From the NCBI GenBank assembly GCA_038030265.1, contig CM075941.1, positions 16,430,001 to 16,494,000 of the forward strand: DNA of 64,000 nucleotides, written 5' to 3'. This DNA is from Corythucha ciliata (lineage: Eukaryota > Arthropoda > Insecta > Hemiptera > Tingidae). The first letter of the stretch is position 1, and the number at the start of each line of letters is the position of its first letter. Position numbers and translations under genes: made by a program. The notes under the pieces were generated by a model that worked only from the letters and a program-made list of their open reading frames with translations, made no database searches and had not been told where the DNA came from. Shown here piece after piece: positions 25,126-37,800 of the stretch.

Positions 25126-28100
25126 CTTCGGGCCTCAGGGCGGTCGATTGCGTGGCCGTTGACCGCGATAAACTTCGTGCGGTTCCTAAAAAAAAAAAAA
25201 AGGCAAAGCCGGCCGAAAATTCCGGAATAACTGTAAGAACCCCAGCAACAGTTGGTCCGATCGAAAATCTGTACCAATTTTGGGATCTGCTGCTTACTCG
25301 TGTGACACTTCAACGATCCTTTCACCAACTCGAGAACACCCTTCTACCCCATTTCATTCTTCACGTGCTGACGGGAGCACTGCCGTTCGCTCACACTCCA
25401 AACGACACACAACGCCCTCTCCAGCCACCACTCTACTACACAAAGAAATGTCGTGGGCTGCCATTGCACTATGGCTATCTCAGTGGGATAATCCACCAAA
25501 TCATACCCAAACATCGTGGAATAGCGTCGATATTATGAACAAGGATTGTGCCTTCTTCCCGCCCTGGCGTGATGTCTTGTGTGGCACATAACAGGGATTG
25601 GCCTTTCAGGACACCCAGGGTCCTGGCTATCCCCGTCCCACTCACCATCAGCGGTGCCCAGATGGTCAAAGTTGGCACGTCAACCGGTATGAACCGTGTG
25701 GAGGAGTTGAGACTGGGGCGATGAGGGAGGATGCGTGAAAACTATAACCCAGCCAGTGGCCAGTTATACCAGAATCGATGCTATGAACCTTTCATAGCTA
25801 TCCCTCTCTCAAACTTCTTTAGTCGCGTCACGCCAAACTCTTCGTCACCCGCCACAGCCGCCAAGAACACCACATGAATGACACACGTCAATTTCAATTT
25901 ATATCCAATGGATTGACTTGTATCACTTCTGACAGGAAGGCAGTAAATTAAAAATGCGCGTACTTATAGCATAAAAAAAAACATCAACTACGAGATTTTC
26001 CCCCTTCTTAAACTCTTTCCGTTCTTTTAACTAGAAAATGCTTTTGACAGCTAGTCTCGTCTTTCACCCCCCCCCCCCCCAACATCTTACGATCACCAAA
26101 GCACCCAACATCACTCAAGTTATTATTCATTTTTCCCCATAGCATGACTGCCAACCGTTAAACACAGAACAAACAGCCAGAGCGAAAAAAATTGTTGAAG
26201 GGTGATGGGGGGGGGGGGAGTGGCGAGGAAATTACCTTCAACCAACGTCCTCCGCTAATGCATTAACCGTTTTACTTCGGAAGCTTTTTTTTCTTCTTCT
26301 GTCCATAACTTCCCCCTCCCACCAACAATTTTTTGGGGTTTTCGTTTTCTATGAAAGGTACACACGTCCTTCCGTCGTCAATATTGTTTTGTGTGGAAGA
26401 AAAAAAATGGTCATGTTTTTTCATAATGTCTCAAAAAGAATGGAGAAAGGAGTCGAGGAGGGAAAATTAACTCAGAAAAAAATGTGCTCCCGCTCGTCAC
26501 TTGAAGAAAGGGCTGCAGGGAAACAAGAAAATCCCGTTGTAAGAAGATCGTTTTGTTCTTCAGTGTCAAAATCATTTCGGTTTTTTTTTTTTTTTTTTTT
26601 TTTAAGCTCAAATGTTTGGGCTTTTATGCTGCTTTCTCCCAAGAGCGAGAGGATAGTGCCGGAAGGTGAATAATATGCTTGACCGCGGGGCAATTTTCCC
26701 CGAAACGATTTTTTTTTGTGTGTCTGCGAAGTGCGTGGGTCCTGAGGGGAATTGGAGCACACAAAAATTAGGTTGAATCAGGAACCGCCTTCCGCTCCCC
26801 TTCACTCATCAAAAAGTGGTGTGACTCAATCGTTTTATGACTCGCTTGATTTCGTCCTATTTTTTGCTTTTGTTTGGTTTTAAGTAATCACAAAGAGAAG
26901 ACAACTTTTTCAGATTGACATCTCGCTCTGTACATATTTCGGTAACCATTCAAGAGAGACCAAAAGACACTTGAATTTTTTCTCATATATTCAGCCAAAA
27001 TTATGCACGGGTAACATATCCATGCACCTTTTCATTAATTATAACCCCTTTCCACCCACCCACGAAACTTATATCCGTTACTAATGCAGGAGGTCGTTAA
27101 CAACCCCTTCTTCCCCTCTTTAACCCTCCCAACTAGAATGTTTAAAAAGTGCGAGAGAAACAACACGACTAATGATATTTTCGACGAGTGTATTGTGTGC
27201 TTGCGTTTCATTTGTATATATTCACCAACCCCTTTCAAACGGGATACACAAAGTATAGGTGGGTGGGATTATTATCGCCAAGTCATTACATAGACGCGGG
27301 TCATTACCGCGAGTGAAATCTCCTTTTTTCACGCATATACCGGACAAACTTTGTGTAGAGTTTGTAGTTTAGCTTCGCCAATGCTGTAGTCGATAACCCC
27401 TGAGTTTGACCCCTCACGGATTGTTTTTCAAGTACATAGTATATACGAGTACGTTTGATGGTTAATAGGGGGGGGGGGGCGTTTGGGGAATGTCGATTGA
27501 TGAAGAAAATAATAAGTGAAAGGACGTGTTTCGATTAGTATCGCTCCTCGAAAAAGCTTTACTTAAAAAATAAATAAAAAATTTCGAGATTACAACCGGG
27601 ATATACCGCTGGAACGGATTAGAGGATCTCATGTCAGAGAGCAACAAAAATCAGAAGAAAGAGTGGTCCTTCCCCCCTCATTTCTGGCGTATTTCCTATA
27701 TTCTACTAACCCCATCTTAAAAATAGAAATTATTCTTGTTTTTGAATCCCCCCACCCTTTTTTTCCAAACTCAAACGAATGTTTGTTATGCTCTTCCTGT
27801 TGGGACAACTCACAAAAAAGGGAAGATTTTGAAAAGCAAACAAACAACAGATATACATAAGTTTTTATGGTGTTTAATAGTATAAAATTATACTCACACC
27901 CCCTCACCGAATATGCTTGAAACCGACCGTTCAATCAATCCGTTTCATTCCCCTCAAAAGTAGACACGTATGCCTGTGCCTGTATGGCTGAACAGTCCCC
28001 TGTTAAGCTTCCCCCCCCCCCATCACCAATACACAGAGTAAAACTGGAAACGATAGAAATGAACGAGATAGGTAGTGTTGAAAAAAAAAACATTAAGGCG

Positions 28101-31100
28101 CCTTGTTACTCTTTAAATAGGACTGTAAAAAGGAACGTGCGTAGTTTGTAAAATTTGATAATTGGTGGTGATGGCGCGGGGGATGGTCAAAGCTTACGCT
28201 TGCATTTAAGTTTTGTTCATCCCCCCGAAATGGGCATTTTTGTGACAGTTGAATGACAGCGACATTAGACACTTTGAAGACAACAATAAACTTTTTAAGG
28301 CATTGTTTGAGGAATGGAACTCTTCCTCCTCAACCCCCTACCGCCACACTATTACCACTACGAACAAACCTTGTTACCTAAAATGGCGGAAATGTGAATA
28401 ATGAGGTATTTCAATGTCCAAAACACGAATTGTACGACCGATAACGATGGATATAGCGGCGGACCCCGCATTGTACTTGGGTTTCCAACAGAAAATGAGA
28501 AGGAAATAATAAAATCGTTTGAAATGGACACCGTTTGGAAAGTTCCCAGCACGGGAACACACACATTCCGGGCAATTCATGCGGGTTATGGATTGGGGGG
28601 TAACCCACGTTAAAACTGTGAGATATAGTATTGTCGGTTAATATGAAAAAAAGAGGACGAAGGGGGCGGGGGTCTCTAAAATTAGCCGTGAAATTTTTTG
28701 AGAATTCACATGCATATCGGCATTCAGGAAATGAACATAATTTCGGTATGAATAGGTCGAGAGCTTCCTGCACGTCAACTTTAGGGCAATTAGGCCCTGA
28801 AGTTGAGTCCACCTGACAGGGGCAAAACGTAACGGAAAATGAAGGAAGTCGGGTGAAAAATGTACTTATGGAGGGAAATAAAATCACACGCGTGATAAAT
28901 TTTGTCAAGTAAAGTGTGTGTTTTCTCTCTGAAATAAACGATAAGGAGGGCGATTCACGTTAAAGTGCGATTTTTCCTGTACATGTCCTGGCTCCCAGGC
29001 AACTGACTACAGTAATTTTTACTCCTAGAACCCATCTATTAAGGCCCATTTCTTGTTAGTAATTATTGTTCAAATCGCTCCCCCACGAAGCCTTGATATT
29101 TGAATTTCATCGAGGGAAGGGTAATAGCTTCACCTTTCTACTTCAAACAGCCAACAGCGCAAAGAAATAATCATTAAAAGCAACTATTGATTATAGTTCA
29201 TCCAGACGGCAATTGATGCGTTTCAACTGTCCTTCACCCCCGCCCCTACACACTGTAATAAAATTCTTATAAGTACAAAAAACACTCAGAAATATTATAG
29301 TTTTTGGGGCCAATTCATCTCTTTTTTTGTCACAAATATGTACCAAAACTTTTTAAAGACAACCCACGCGCTTATTTCGACTTGGGTTTGTTGGTGGGTA
29401 GTATAGGTAAAAAAAGGACTCGTGCAGGCCATTTACCTGTCCGACGGTGTGTGATGGGTTTCGGTAAGGGACGATGGGGGAGGGGTGAGACGAGTCCACG
29501 GGCGCAGACCTACCGTCCTTCACGACCTTTTAAGAAAAATAAAAAACCCCGGGTGGTTAGAAAAGGTTTGCGGAAAGGGGGAGGGGGTTGGGTGAAGATC
29601 ACGCCATGTCAGGCAGATGGTTTTTTCAATCATTGAAAAATGATATTATTTGTGTTAATTTTGATGTCTTTCACGTCTTTGTAAAGACTAATGAACGCAA
29701 AATAAAAATAAACGAAAAATTACCTGTATTTACCGGCAATTCCTTCAAATAGCTGTAATTATATTTAATTAAGAAAAACACCGAAAGGCACTGAGGACCA
29801 AAATTCTTATATTAGGCACTTGTTTCTTTTTTTTAAGGCACGCTACGCGATCACCAAAATACAGAAGAAAAAACAAAACAAAATAATAGTAAAAAAAAAT
29901 AAAATCTACAGAACCTAAGCATTGACTGGTTAGCACACGACTGATTCTCTTCAGCGTGGCTGGCGGCGGCTATTCCTCGAGAAGAGTCTCCCACTTGAAA
30001 AACACCACCTTTTGCTTCATCCAAGTGGTACCCCCCCCCCCACCGACCATATACTGAAGAGGGGGGGGGGGTGAGATAAAGGCGGTACAAAAAAAGGAAG
30101 AGAAAGGTTTTTTTAAGTCATGTTTTTATGAGATTTATAAAGAGTGTGGGACAATATCAATACTTTGACGCCTTGGGGTAACGATATATGGGCGGGGTGA
30201 GTGGGGAGGAAATGGATACCTGTCAAAAAAATGGTTATGAACTGTTGGGAAGGAGAGTACGAGGGGGGAAGGGTACACCAGGATTGATGCTCAGTTACAT
30301 TATCACGATCAAAATGGCAATACGGAAGTAGCGGTGGAGCATGGGGAATAAACATAGAACTAGCACTTTCAGTAATCACCGATGAGAAGGTGTTAAGGGT
30401 TAAATAAAGGTGAAAACCCTTCGAGAAACGCTTGGTTACCTAAGGTATGGAGCGTACACTGAATTCAAACGAGTTTTCTATAAGAATATGAAGGAGGGGG
30501 GGGGACAAAATGTCTATTTCGAGAGTGTAAAGAAAAATGAACATTAAAAGTGCGGGGAATTCAGTCCTTTTACGCATAGTTATACCTAATAAACATATTT
30601 TATATCCATTAACACGCATGACAAGACACATAACTTCAGCGCGGCAGCAGATCCTTGCAAACGGCATGCTTAAGTCTGCGGGAGCGGGGCAAATTATCGA
30701 TAAATTAAGGCCCCCGTATAATGAACGTCCCTTGAAGTTTTCTTGAATCAATGAACCAATTACAAAAAAAAAAAAAAATGTTTTAACATAAACTTCACGG
30801 ATTCCTTTATTTCAAGGAACGTTCATAAATACGGGCACAAGCTATGAGACTCACTTAATTCCCAGTTTTACGTCACGGGGGTCTGAACTTGGAATAAGAG
30901 GAGCCCAGGGGATAACTCCACGGCGAATCTCCTCAATCGATGCTACCACAAGGGGCCCAAGTCGATAATCATAAAAAAACGGCAAACATGTGCCCCCCCC
31001 CACTCTAAAAAAGCTTTTCTGCCTCCATGCCATGGTCAGGAACACTCTAAGACGGCAGAAGTTCCTCCAGGGGATGAGAAAAGGGTTTTCCTGGGCTCTA

Positions 31101-31600
31101 TATGTATACTTAGGGGGTGTGAGCCTGAAATTCTGGCATTGCGAAGTTTTGTAAAATACGATGCAACAGCTTTCGATAAAATGGGAGAGGTGAATTTGAG
31201 TGAAATCATTACAGGATTTTGAGCCCAATTCTCGCTCGCACTGTCTGTTAAAAGACAGTCTCCCCCTCCCCCCAAATCCCAAACGCTAAAGGTCAGGGAT
31301 AATGGAGTCCACAGTCAACTTCCAACTCTTTTACGAGCCCTCAGCTCCCTGGGCCCTGACAGCTGACAGCTTATCAGGGATATCGTAAGCCGGCAACGTA
31401 CGCTGACTACGACCGGCTTATTATAGCCAAAATCGTGTACTATTTGACATGAGAGTATGATGGGTGGGGGGGGGGGTGTTAGTAGCTACCAGTGCAGTGT
31501 CAAGCTCAGAAGCAAGTATCTAATATACCTAGAACATTTCAAGGTGCAGATCCAGTCGAAAAGCAAGACCAGCATTTCACCCACTGAAGCAAATACCCCC
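25126..31600. other. Intron sequence, no gene seen
   Basis: A long stretch with no recognised gene. It has C14 at 26067-26080, G12 at 26207-26218, a T-run of about 23 near 26581-26603, G12 at 27468-27479, C11 at 28011-28021, the pair C11 30031-30041 / G11 30061-30071, and G11 at 31466-31476. Open frames at 28411-28908 (minus) and 30851-31282 (minus) are unrecognised and unsupported. Confidence 0.45.
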
Positions 31601-32110
31601 ACGCCACCCCCAACATTGAAAACTTCAAATTTTGACTCTGATTCCAGAATATTCAACCATCAGACTGGAAAGTTTTGGCTCACAATAGATTCAAACCCAA
31701 CTTCACGAATTGGACCCAAATGGGTCAATTTTGCGAATTTGGCTCTTGAAAATTGAACTCCACGGTTTTATGGTTCTATAAAACCCTAATTTTGCGGAGT
31801 TGGCTAATTCAAGAATCCAATTTTACGATGTTGGCTCATTTCACGGGATTTTCTCTCACACAAATAAACACACTCAAAAATCCCACTTTCGCTGGATTCG
31901 ACTCTCATAAAAACAAAAATTTCCGGACTTGGCCCTGCCCTGACAAATAATAATTTCGTGGGTTTGGCTAAATAAGAAGTTGACAGATTTCGCTCCCCAG
32001 AATCATTCGGCGGATTTGGCTGTTTCAGGAATCAATTTAACCGATTTCACTACTTTGGAAATCATTTTGTGGGGTTGTGGTTGACTTATTCAAGAACCAC
32101 GCACGATTGG
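31601..32110 (+). repeat. Type I minisatellite array, plus form
   Basis: Units of the form GGCTCATT...AATTTTGCGG, about 30 bp, ending near 32110 just upstream of a CT-rich stretch. Confidence 0.75.
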
Positions 32111-32687
32111 CTCCAGCCACTCATTCCGGGTATTGAACGATGCCAACTGCTGCTGTGACCTTTCACCCCTCTCTCTCTCTCTCCTGCAACGCACGACGGT
32201 GCGCATTCATTACAAAACGTTAGCGAACATGAACGGGAAAACATTAAATGCCACGGTCATTGCAGCCAGAAAAGTGGGATGGGGTTTTCCATCAGCTTGG
32301 CCTCCAAAATACACTCAAACATCGAATCGGATACAGTCTCAGAAATTAACTAATCGCCACAGAAACCAGTCAAAGGCGTGCGAGAAACCGAATTTTACCG
32401 CTGCTCTGACACTTATTCGGACAGGAAACTATCAATTTTTGGTCCATCTGCTAACAAACATCGGGGATTATGTCCAAAAATCTGAGTGTTCAACCCCGGA
32501 ATCTGACTACTCTTCACTTACAACGGAAATAAACCCGGGAAATTCGATTGTTTCTCGCCATGGTATTTTCTTTTACTGCACCAGAAACCTAATATTTGGA
32601 TCTGTGACTGTTGATTACACCATGAGTATTGAGTAACGACTTTCGAAATTTTCAGCCAGCGTTCTTAGTCAATTTCGCGAAAGGAGA

Positions 32688-32695
32688 CTAGAAAC
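32688..32695. repeat. Left target-site duplication of hAT-like copy 1
   Basis: CTAGAAAC, matched 7 of 8 by CTAGAAAA at 33969-33976. Confidence 0.65.
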
Positions 32696-32711
32696 CAAGC
32701 GCGGATCCAGA

Positions 32712-32737
32712 GGGGGGGGGGTCATGACCCCCCCCCC
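32712..32737. repeat. Perfect palindrome G10-TCATGA-C10
   Basis: Ten G, then TCATGA, then ten C, a perfect 26-bp palindrome just inside the left end of the hAT-like element. It could form a GC hairpin or extrude as a cruciform. Confidence 0.85.
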
Positions 32738-32920
32738 AATCTTTAGAATATGAATATTCTTATGATAAATATGCGTAAAATTAATGGATATTCTCGATAT
32801 TAAATAATTTTATAATAATCCAATAATAAATATAGGAACCTATGTAAATGTTTTACGTACACCTTTTAGCTTGAAGGCTTATCTGATCAAGCCGTCCCAC
32901 CACAAAAAAATACAAAAGAA

Positions 32921-33171
32921 TAGTGCATGCAAAAAGCTGCAGCCGTAGGAGCCTACACTGTCTGTCTTCCCTCGTTGAGGTGCGTTAAAAACGAACCAGT
33001 TTCGGCTGCTCGCCATCTTCAGCGTCTGGAAGTACAACTGAAAGTTTCCAGTTTCCAACTGAAAGTCAAATTTTTTTGACTTGACCTCAACGAGGGAAGA
33101 CAGACAATGTAGGCTCCTACGGTTACAGCTTTTTGCATGCACTACCTACTATCCCTCGTAGTTTAAGCGTT
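32921..33171. mobile_element. Palindromic foldback element, family P (copy 1)
   Basis: A 61-bp arm (32921-32981) beginning TAGTGCATGCAAAAAGCTG and an inverted arm (33084-33144) ending GCATGCACTA match with only a few differences. Both include a shared CCGTAGGAGCCTAC / GTAGGCTCCTACGG core. The spacer contains GTTTCGGCTGCTCGCCATC. Similarity to the 51-kb copy continues past the right arm (CCTCGTAG..TAAGC), so the element ends near 33171. Confidence 0.85.
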
Positions 33172-33702
33172 CCCTTTAACATTATCAACAAAAAAATCAC
33201 TCACATTCTTTCTTTCCCTTGCGAACTCGTAGATTTATACGTATAATTTAATTAATAAACCCGTGTAGCCGTTTCGGCACGTATAGTTGTTCATCGAGAA
33301 GATGTTACCTGCGCGGTTGGGAGAGAGGGAGAAAAACCATGTACATTTGAATTTTTAATTGATTTAACTGCCTGTTTATCGTTGCCTGATGAGGTCGGCA
33401 AATTGACCAACGAAACGTCGCTTTATATGAAAAAAACAGCTTAGTTATATTTTTTTTCACCTAATAGCCCTAATTGGTCGATAATTGGTATGACCATCGA
33501 AGTTATTGGAATGTGCGATAGTTTTTGTTTCACAATGTTTCTTTACGACTTCTAAACCTCTTGGGGATATTAGTGGCATACATATTTCAAGATTTTCCGT
33601 AATTTAAAACCTCCAATGATCACCCTCCCCCTCAACACCATTTGATTTTTTCAGAAGATTGATATGACGATAGAACGCAATATTATAGATCTGTTAAAAC
33701 AA

Positions 33703-33820
33703 GGTGTTCGGAACATATTTGGAGAAAAGTTCCCATATGGGACCAGCCAATAAAATTCAAGATGTAACATTTTATTGGATGATCCCATGTCAACTCTGCT
33801 CCGAACATGTTTCAAACACC
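33703..33820. repeat. Foldback element inside hAT-like copy 1
   Basis: Arms of about 55 bp are imperfect inverted copies: CCAATAAAATTCAAGAT faces ATGTAACATTTTATTGG, and GGTGTTCGGAACAT faces ATGTTTCAAACACC. Almost no loop remains. It could be an internal palindromic part of the hAT-like element or a nested insertion. Confidence 0.65.
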
Positions 33821-33999
33821 CTGAAACGGCTATTGTAACACCCCCCGCTCTCAACATAACGAGTGAAATTTGGCGAGGTTTACAAATTGCATGCCCTATT
33901 ATCCCCCCTGTCCCGTCAAATTTTTTTAGTGACCCCCCCCCCCAAATGTCACTACAGATCCGCCTTTGCTAGAAAAATGACAATTTCATGGAGATCCGG

Positions 34000-34800
34000 A
34001 AAATTCCACTAAGGACAGAACCTGACAATCCTCAATTTCAACAATCGACAATCGACAATTTCATGAAGACCCAGAAAATTAAATTAGGAACCTGACAATT
34101 TCGTGAAAAGCTCAACACCCTCATGACGAGCCTGACAATTTAATGAAGATCCTAGCGAATTCATGAATAACCTGATAACTTCATGAAGAAGGAACCTAAC
34201 AATATCAAGGAGAGCCTGACGATTTCGTAAAGAACCTGACAGTTTCAAGGCAATATTCACAACTTCGTGCAGAACCTCAACACAACAATTTCTTATAGGG
34301 AACCTGACAATTTTTTAGGGAGCGTAACAATTTCATGAAAAGCCTGGCAACTTCATGAAGATCCTGAAGCGGCTCCATCAGGAGAATCTGACAATTGCAT
34401 GAAGTGCTCAACGACTTCAATGAAGAGCCTGATAATTTAATGAAGAACCCGGCGAATTCATGAAGAACTTGACAATTTCATGTGGACCTGACAATTTCAT
34501 GAAGAACTTTACAGTTTTATGACAATACAGACAACTTCGTGCATTAATTTCATTAATAGCCTGTCTATTGAACAGCAGAATCTGAATAGTAACTAATGAT
34601 GCTATAAAGAACCTATTAAACAATGCCTTCGAAGTCCATGAAGAACCAGACAATTGCACGAGGAACCCGACAATTACATGAAGAACCTGACAGTTTCGTA
34701 AAGAACTTGACAATTTCTTGAATAACCTGATATTTTCGTGAAGAAACTGACCATTTTATTAAGAACTCTCAATTATACAGCAGAATCTCAAATATTCTAC
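34000..34800 (+). repeat. Type III minisatellite array (about 20-bp unit)
   Basis: Repeats of GAAGAACCTGACAATTTCAT with substitutions, beginning about 25 bp right of the hAT-like element. More than 25 degenerate units can be followed. The family is seen only here in the window. Confidence 0.85.
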
Positions 34801-37800
34801 CTAGGAACTAATAATGATGACTCCAGGAGTGGAATTTTTGGAGCTGTACGACCATCAGTTTTGGGCTCGATAAATGATTATCAGAGCATGAAATGAAACT
34901 GGAAATAACTAGATCAAATAGAATTTCATTGAGACCGACATCGGTGCTTACACAAAATGGGTTGACTGTGCCGGTGATTTTGCCACCCAGGGCTATTCCT
35001 CCGTAGTACCTCGGGGACGGGGTCATCGGAGGATAGACCGTCTAGAAGATTATGGGAGAGGGGGCATCAAGTTCCCTCTGAAGCGGAAATAGGCCCTTCG
35101 TGACATCGTTGCGAGCCTTTATAGACTCCCTTCTGGCAAGTCGCAATTAATAAGAGGCAGAGGTAAAAAAAGGAACCCTTTCCCTCTCACAGTGGACGGT
35201 TTTGATACGGAGGAGAATTAGAAAAGATCATTAGTTGGGCAACGAACCGAACCCCGTGACAAAGCCGAAGTGTTTTTTTTTTATTCTTTTTCTATTCGCT
35301 GCTCCGGTGTGCAACGTTACAAGGCAAAGCGATTGGGGTGGAGGGGGGAGCGAGTTTAACGCGGCGTGTCCGTGCTGCCAATTCTCGCTCGTACTCTCTC
35401 ACTTTTTACCCTTCTACAACGGTGACTGGGGGGGGGGGACGAAGAATTATCGCAATCACCGGTCTCATTGTGTAAAAACGCGAGTTGGTAGGCAATAAAG
35501 TGAATGAGAAGAGGGGGTGTCGTAGAATTTTACATGAAGTTTACATTGACGAATAGAAGCAATGACGAGGTTTAGGGTGCAAAGATAAAAACTAGAAACA
35601 TGAACCATGCATTTTAAAAAGGTTTCGAAAAGAATTAAAAGCGCAACGACGAGGATGATGATGACAAGGAAGGCGAAGAATCGAAGATGGGATGAGTGGG
35701 GTTTTTTTTTTTTTTCATGTGCCAAAGAAGCCTTATAGAATTAAAGGGCGTCAATAGATTTTTAATGTCATCATGACTGTCCTAAGAGAGGAAATTCATT
35801 AATGACTAAGGCGTTTTTCTTAAACAGCGCTCTGACGGGCTTACTAATGAAAGTCGATGATTGCATTTTAACCAGCTTTGACACGTGTCAGAAGCCCCCA
35901 AAACAGGAAGAGCAGCCTATCTGTGACATCTACCAACGGAGTCCAAGATTTTCGAAACTCCAGTATACAAAATCATTGGTTTTTAGGTCCTCGCGCAGTC
36001 CACTGGCAATGGACAAACCCATCATGAACTGAAGAAACATTACTCGGACCCCAATTAAGGCCCTTAAAAGAAAATTATACTTTCCCTCTCAATGACAAGA
36101 AGGAATTTTCGTTCTAGTTTTCTATTCTTTTCTTTAATGAAGAAAGCGACTCCAAATGACGAAAAAACTTACGTCTCGCCACCCTCTCTCATTTTTTTTT
36201 CTCCCAAACTAATGCCAAAATGTCGTCAAATTTATCAAAAGAGGGGAAAGTCCTTCCGATAGAAAGCCAATTTTTCTTTCGATTTTTTTTTTTTTTTTGG
36301 TCCGTAACAAAAGCGTCTTCTCTTTCGTTTCTTCCTCCTTTTCTTTCATTCGGAGAGCACGATTCGAAGATTACCGCGAGAGAATGAATTTTCAAGTAGG
36401 CTGGGGGCGGGGGAATAGGGTCTTCACTAAAAGGTGACGATTCTTGTAGTAAATGAAGATTAATGATTGTCTGTGAGAGAAATTCTTGAAAAACGTTCAA
36501 TTAAAAGACTTAATTGTCGTCGCTTTCCTTCGTTTTTTGTGGTTTATAGCCCATCCCTGGATTTTTGTTTGTTTAATGGACATTCAAGAAAGACGTAAGA
36601 AGCAATTTGAACAGTCGTAAATATATAGTTGAAGCTTCCCCGAACGGCGGAACCAGCCTAGTAATAGGAAAGCTGTTTGGTTGAAGGGTTTTGGGAAGAG
36701 TGATAATGAAAGGAGGGGGGATGAATATCAGTTTACATCGAGATTTTTTTTTTTTTTTTCCAAAGCATGAGCTTACCTTTCGAAAGACAGGAGCGACTTT
36801 TCTAATTTGTTTCCTTGTCGGTTTTTACGGAGCGAAGCGTATCCGATTTTACCCCGTCACCTCAATTTTTTTCAATTAAGCAAAGTGTATAACTTCACTC
36901 TTTCCTTTTCAATCTTCCAATCTTCAATCTCTCTCTCTCTCTCTCTCTCTTTCGGGATCTCTGGGCCATTTTTATATTAAACCCTCCGAACGTAATTTGT
37001 CCATCCAAACTTGACGCTCCCCTTCGTCTGAAGGAGAAATCACGTTGCGGTAGAAACTATAAAAAATCGGATTTTTCACGGCTTCAGTTTTGCTGTAGCC
37101 AAGTAGAACGTTTCCATTCATTTCTAGGAAAAATCTCCCTTTTTTCAACAGGGAAAAACCTAGAAAAGCTTGAGCAAATTTTGGGGAGACCCCCCCCCCT
37201 TCACATTTGATTAAGTCGTTTTCCTGATAAGATATATATAAACATACCATCTTTGGCAAAATACTTTCTTTTAAATCGTTCTAGCAGTTTCCATAAACCA
37301 TTTTATATGTGTTCACAAAGCGTGTCAGACACCTTTGAACTTATAGAAAAACACAAAATACGCCCCTTGAATCTGTGAATATTGCGTTTAAAGTATTAAC
37401 AGTGAAAGTAAGAAGCGTGAGGGTACATTAAAACTGGCTATTCAACCGCGACTAATCGCCCAGGAAGTTTTGACTATAAACACGAGTTTAAATAGGTTTG
37501 CACAAGTTTCAAAGAATATGGTCGACAATTTTTGTTTATTTACAGGAAGGTGCACCCGTTAGATAGCGAATTTATTTTAGATGGGCTACGGTTTAATGAG
37601 AGGAAGGTGACAGGAGAAAAGCTTGCACCGTGCGCACGCTACTCCTGACCTTTATCTTTAGAAATGATCATCCAATTTCGCCCTTTCTGGACTCGTAAGT
37701 CCCGAAATTGGAACTTTCTTTTTTTGAAAATGAAAAAAAAGTGATTTTCAAAAACGCAATAGCGGAAGTTTCGATCAAGAGCACGCATGCAAGCCTTCTA

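Larger units (their letters stand above)
32696..33968. mobile_element. Non-autonomous hAT-like DNA transposon (copy 1)
   Basis: The ends are inverted: left CAAGCGCGGATCC, right (read inward on the minus strand) CAAAGGCGGATCT. The flanks carry an 8-bp target duplication with one mismatch, CTAGAAAC at 32688-32695 and CTAGAAAA at 33969-33976. An 8-bp duplication and CA-starting GGCGGATC-type ends are characteristic of hAT elements. Both ends lead into C/G tracts. The 1.27-kb body has no transposase-like reading frame, so it would need a partner transposase. Two foldback elements lie inside it (32921-33171 and 33703-33820). Confidence 0.75.

Noticed and set aside
25014..25538. 174-codon plus-strand open frame
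   Set aside because: Begins inside a type I array and crosses an A-run; no domain seen.
30851..31282. 143-codon minus-strand open frame
   Set aside because: No domain; crosses a C-tract; no splice support.
33385..33425. Hammerhead ribozyme at CTGATGAGGTC...GACCAACGAAAC
   Set aside because: Contains CUGAUGA and GAAAC, but the GGTC/GACC stem leaves AAC unpaired before GAAAC and no cleavage triplet with stem III was found.
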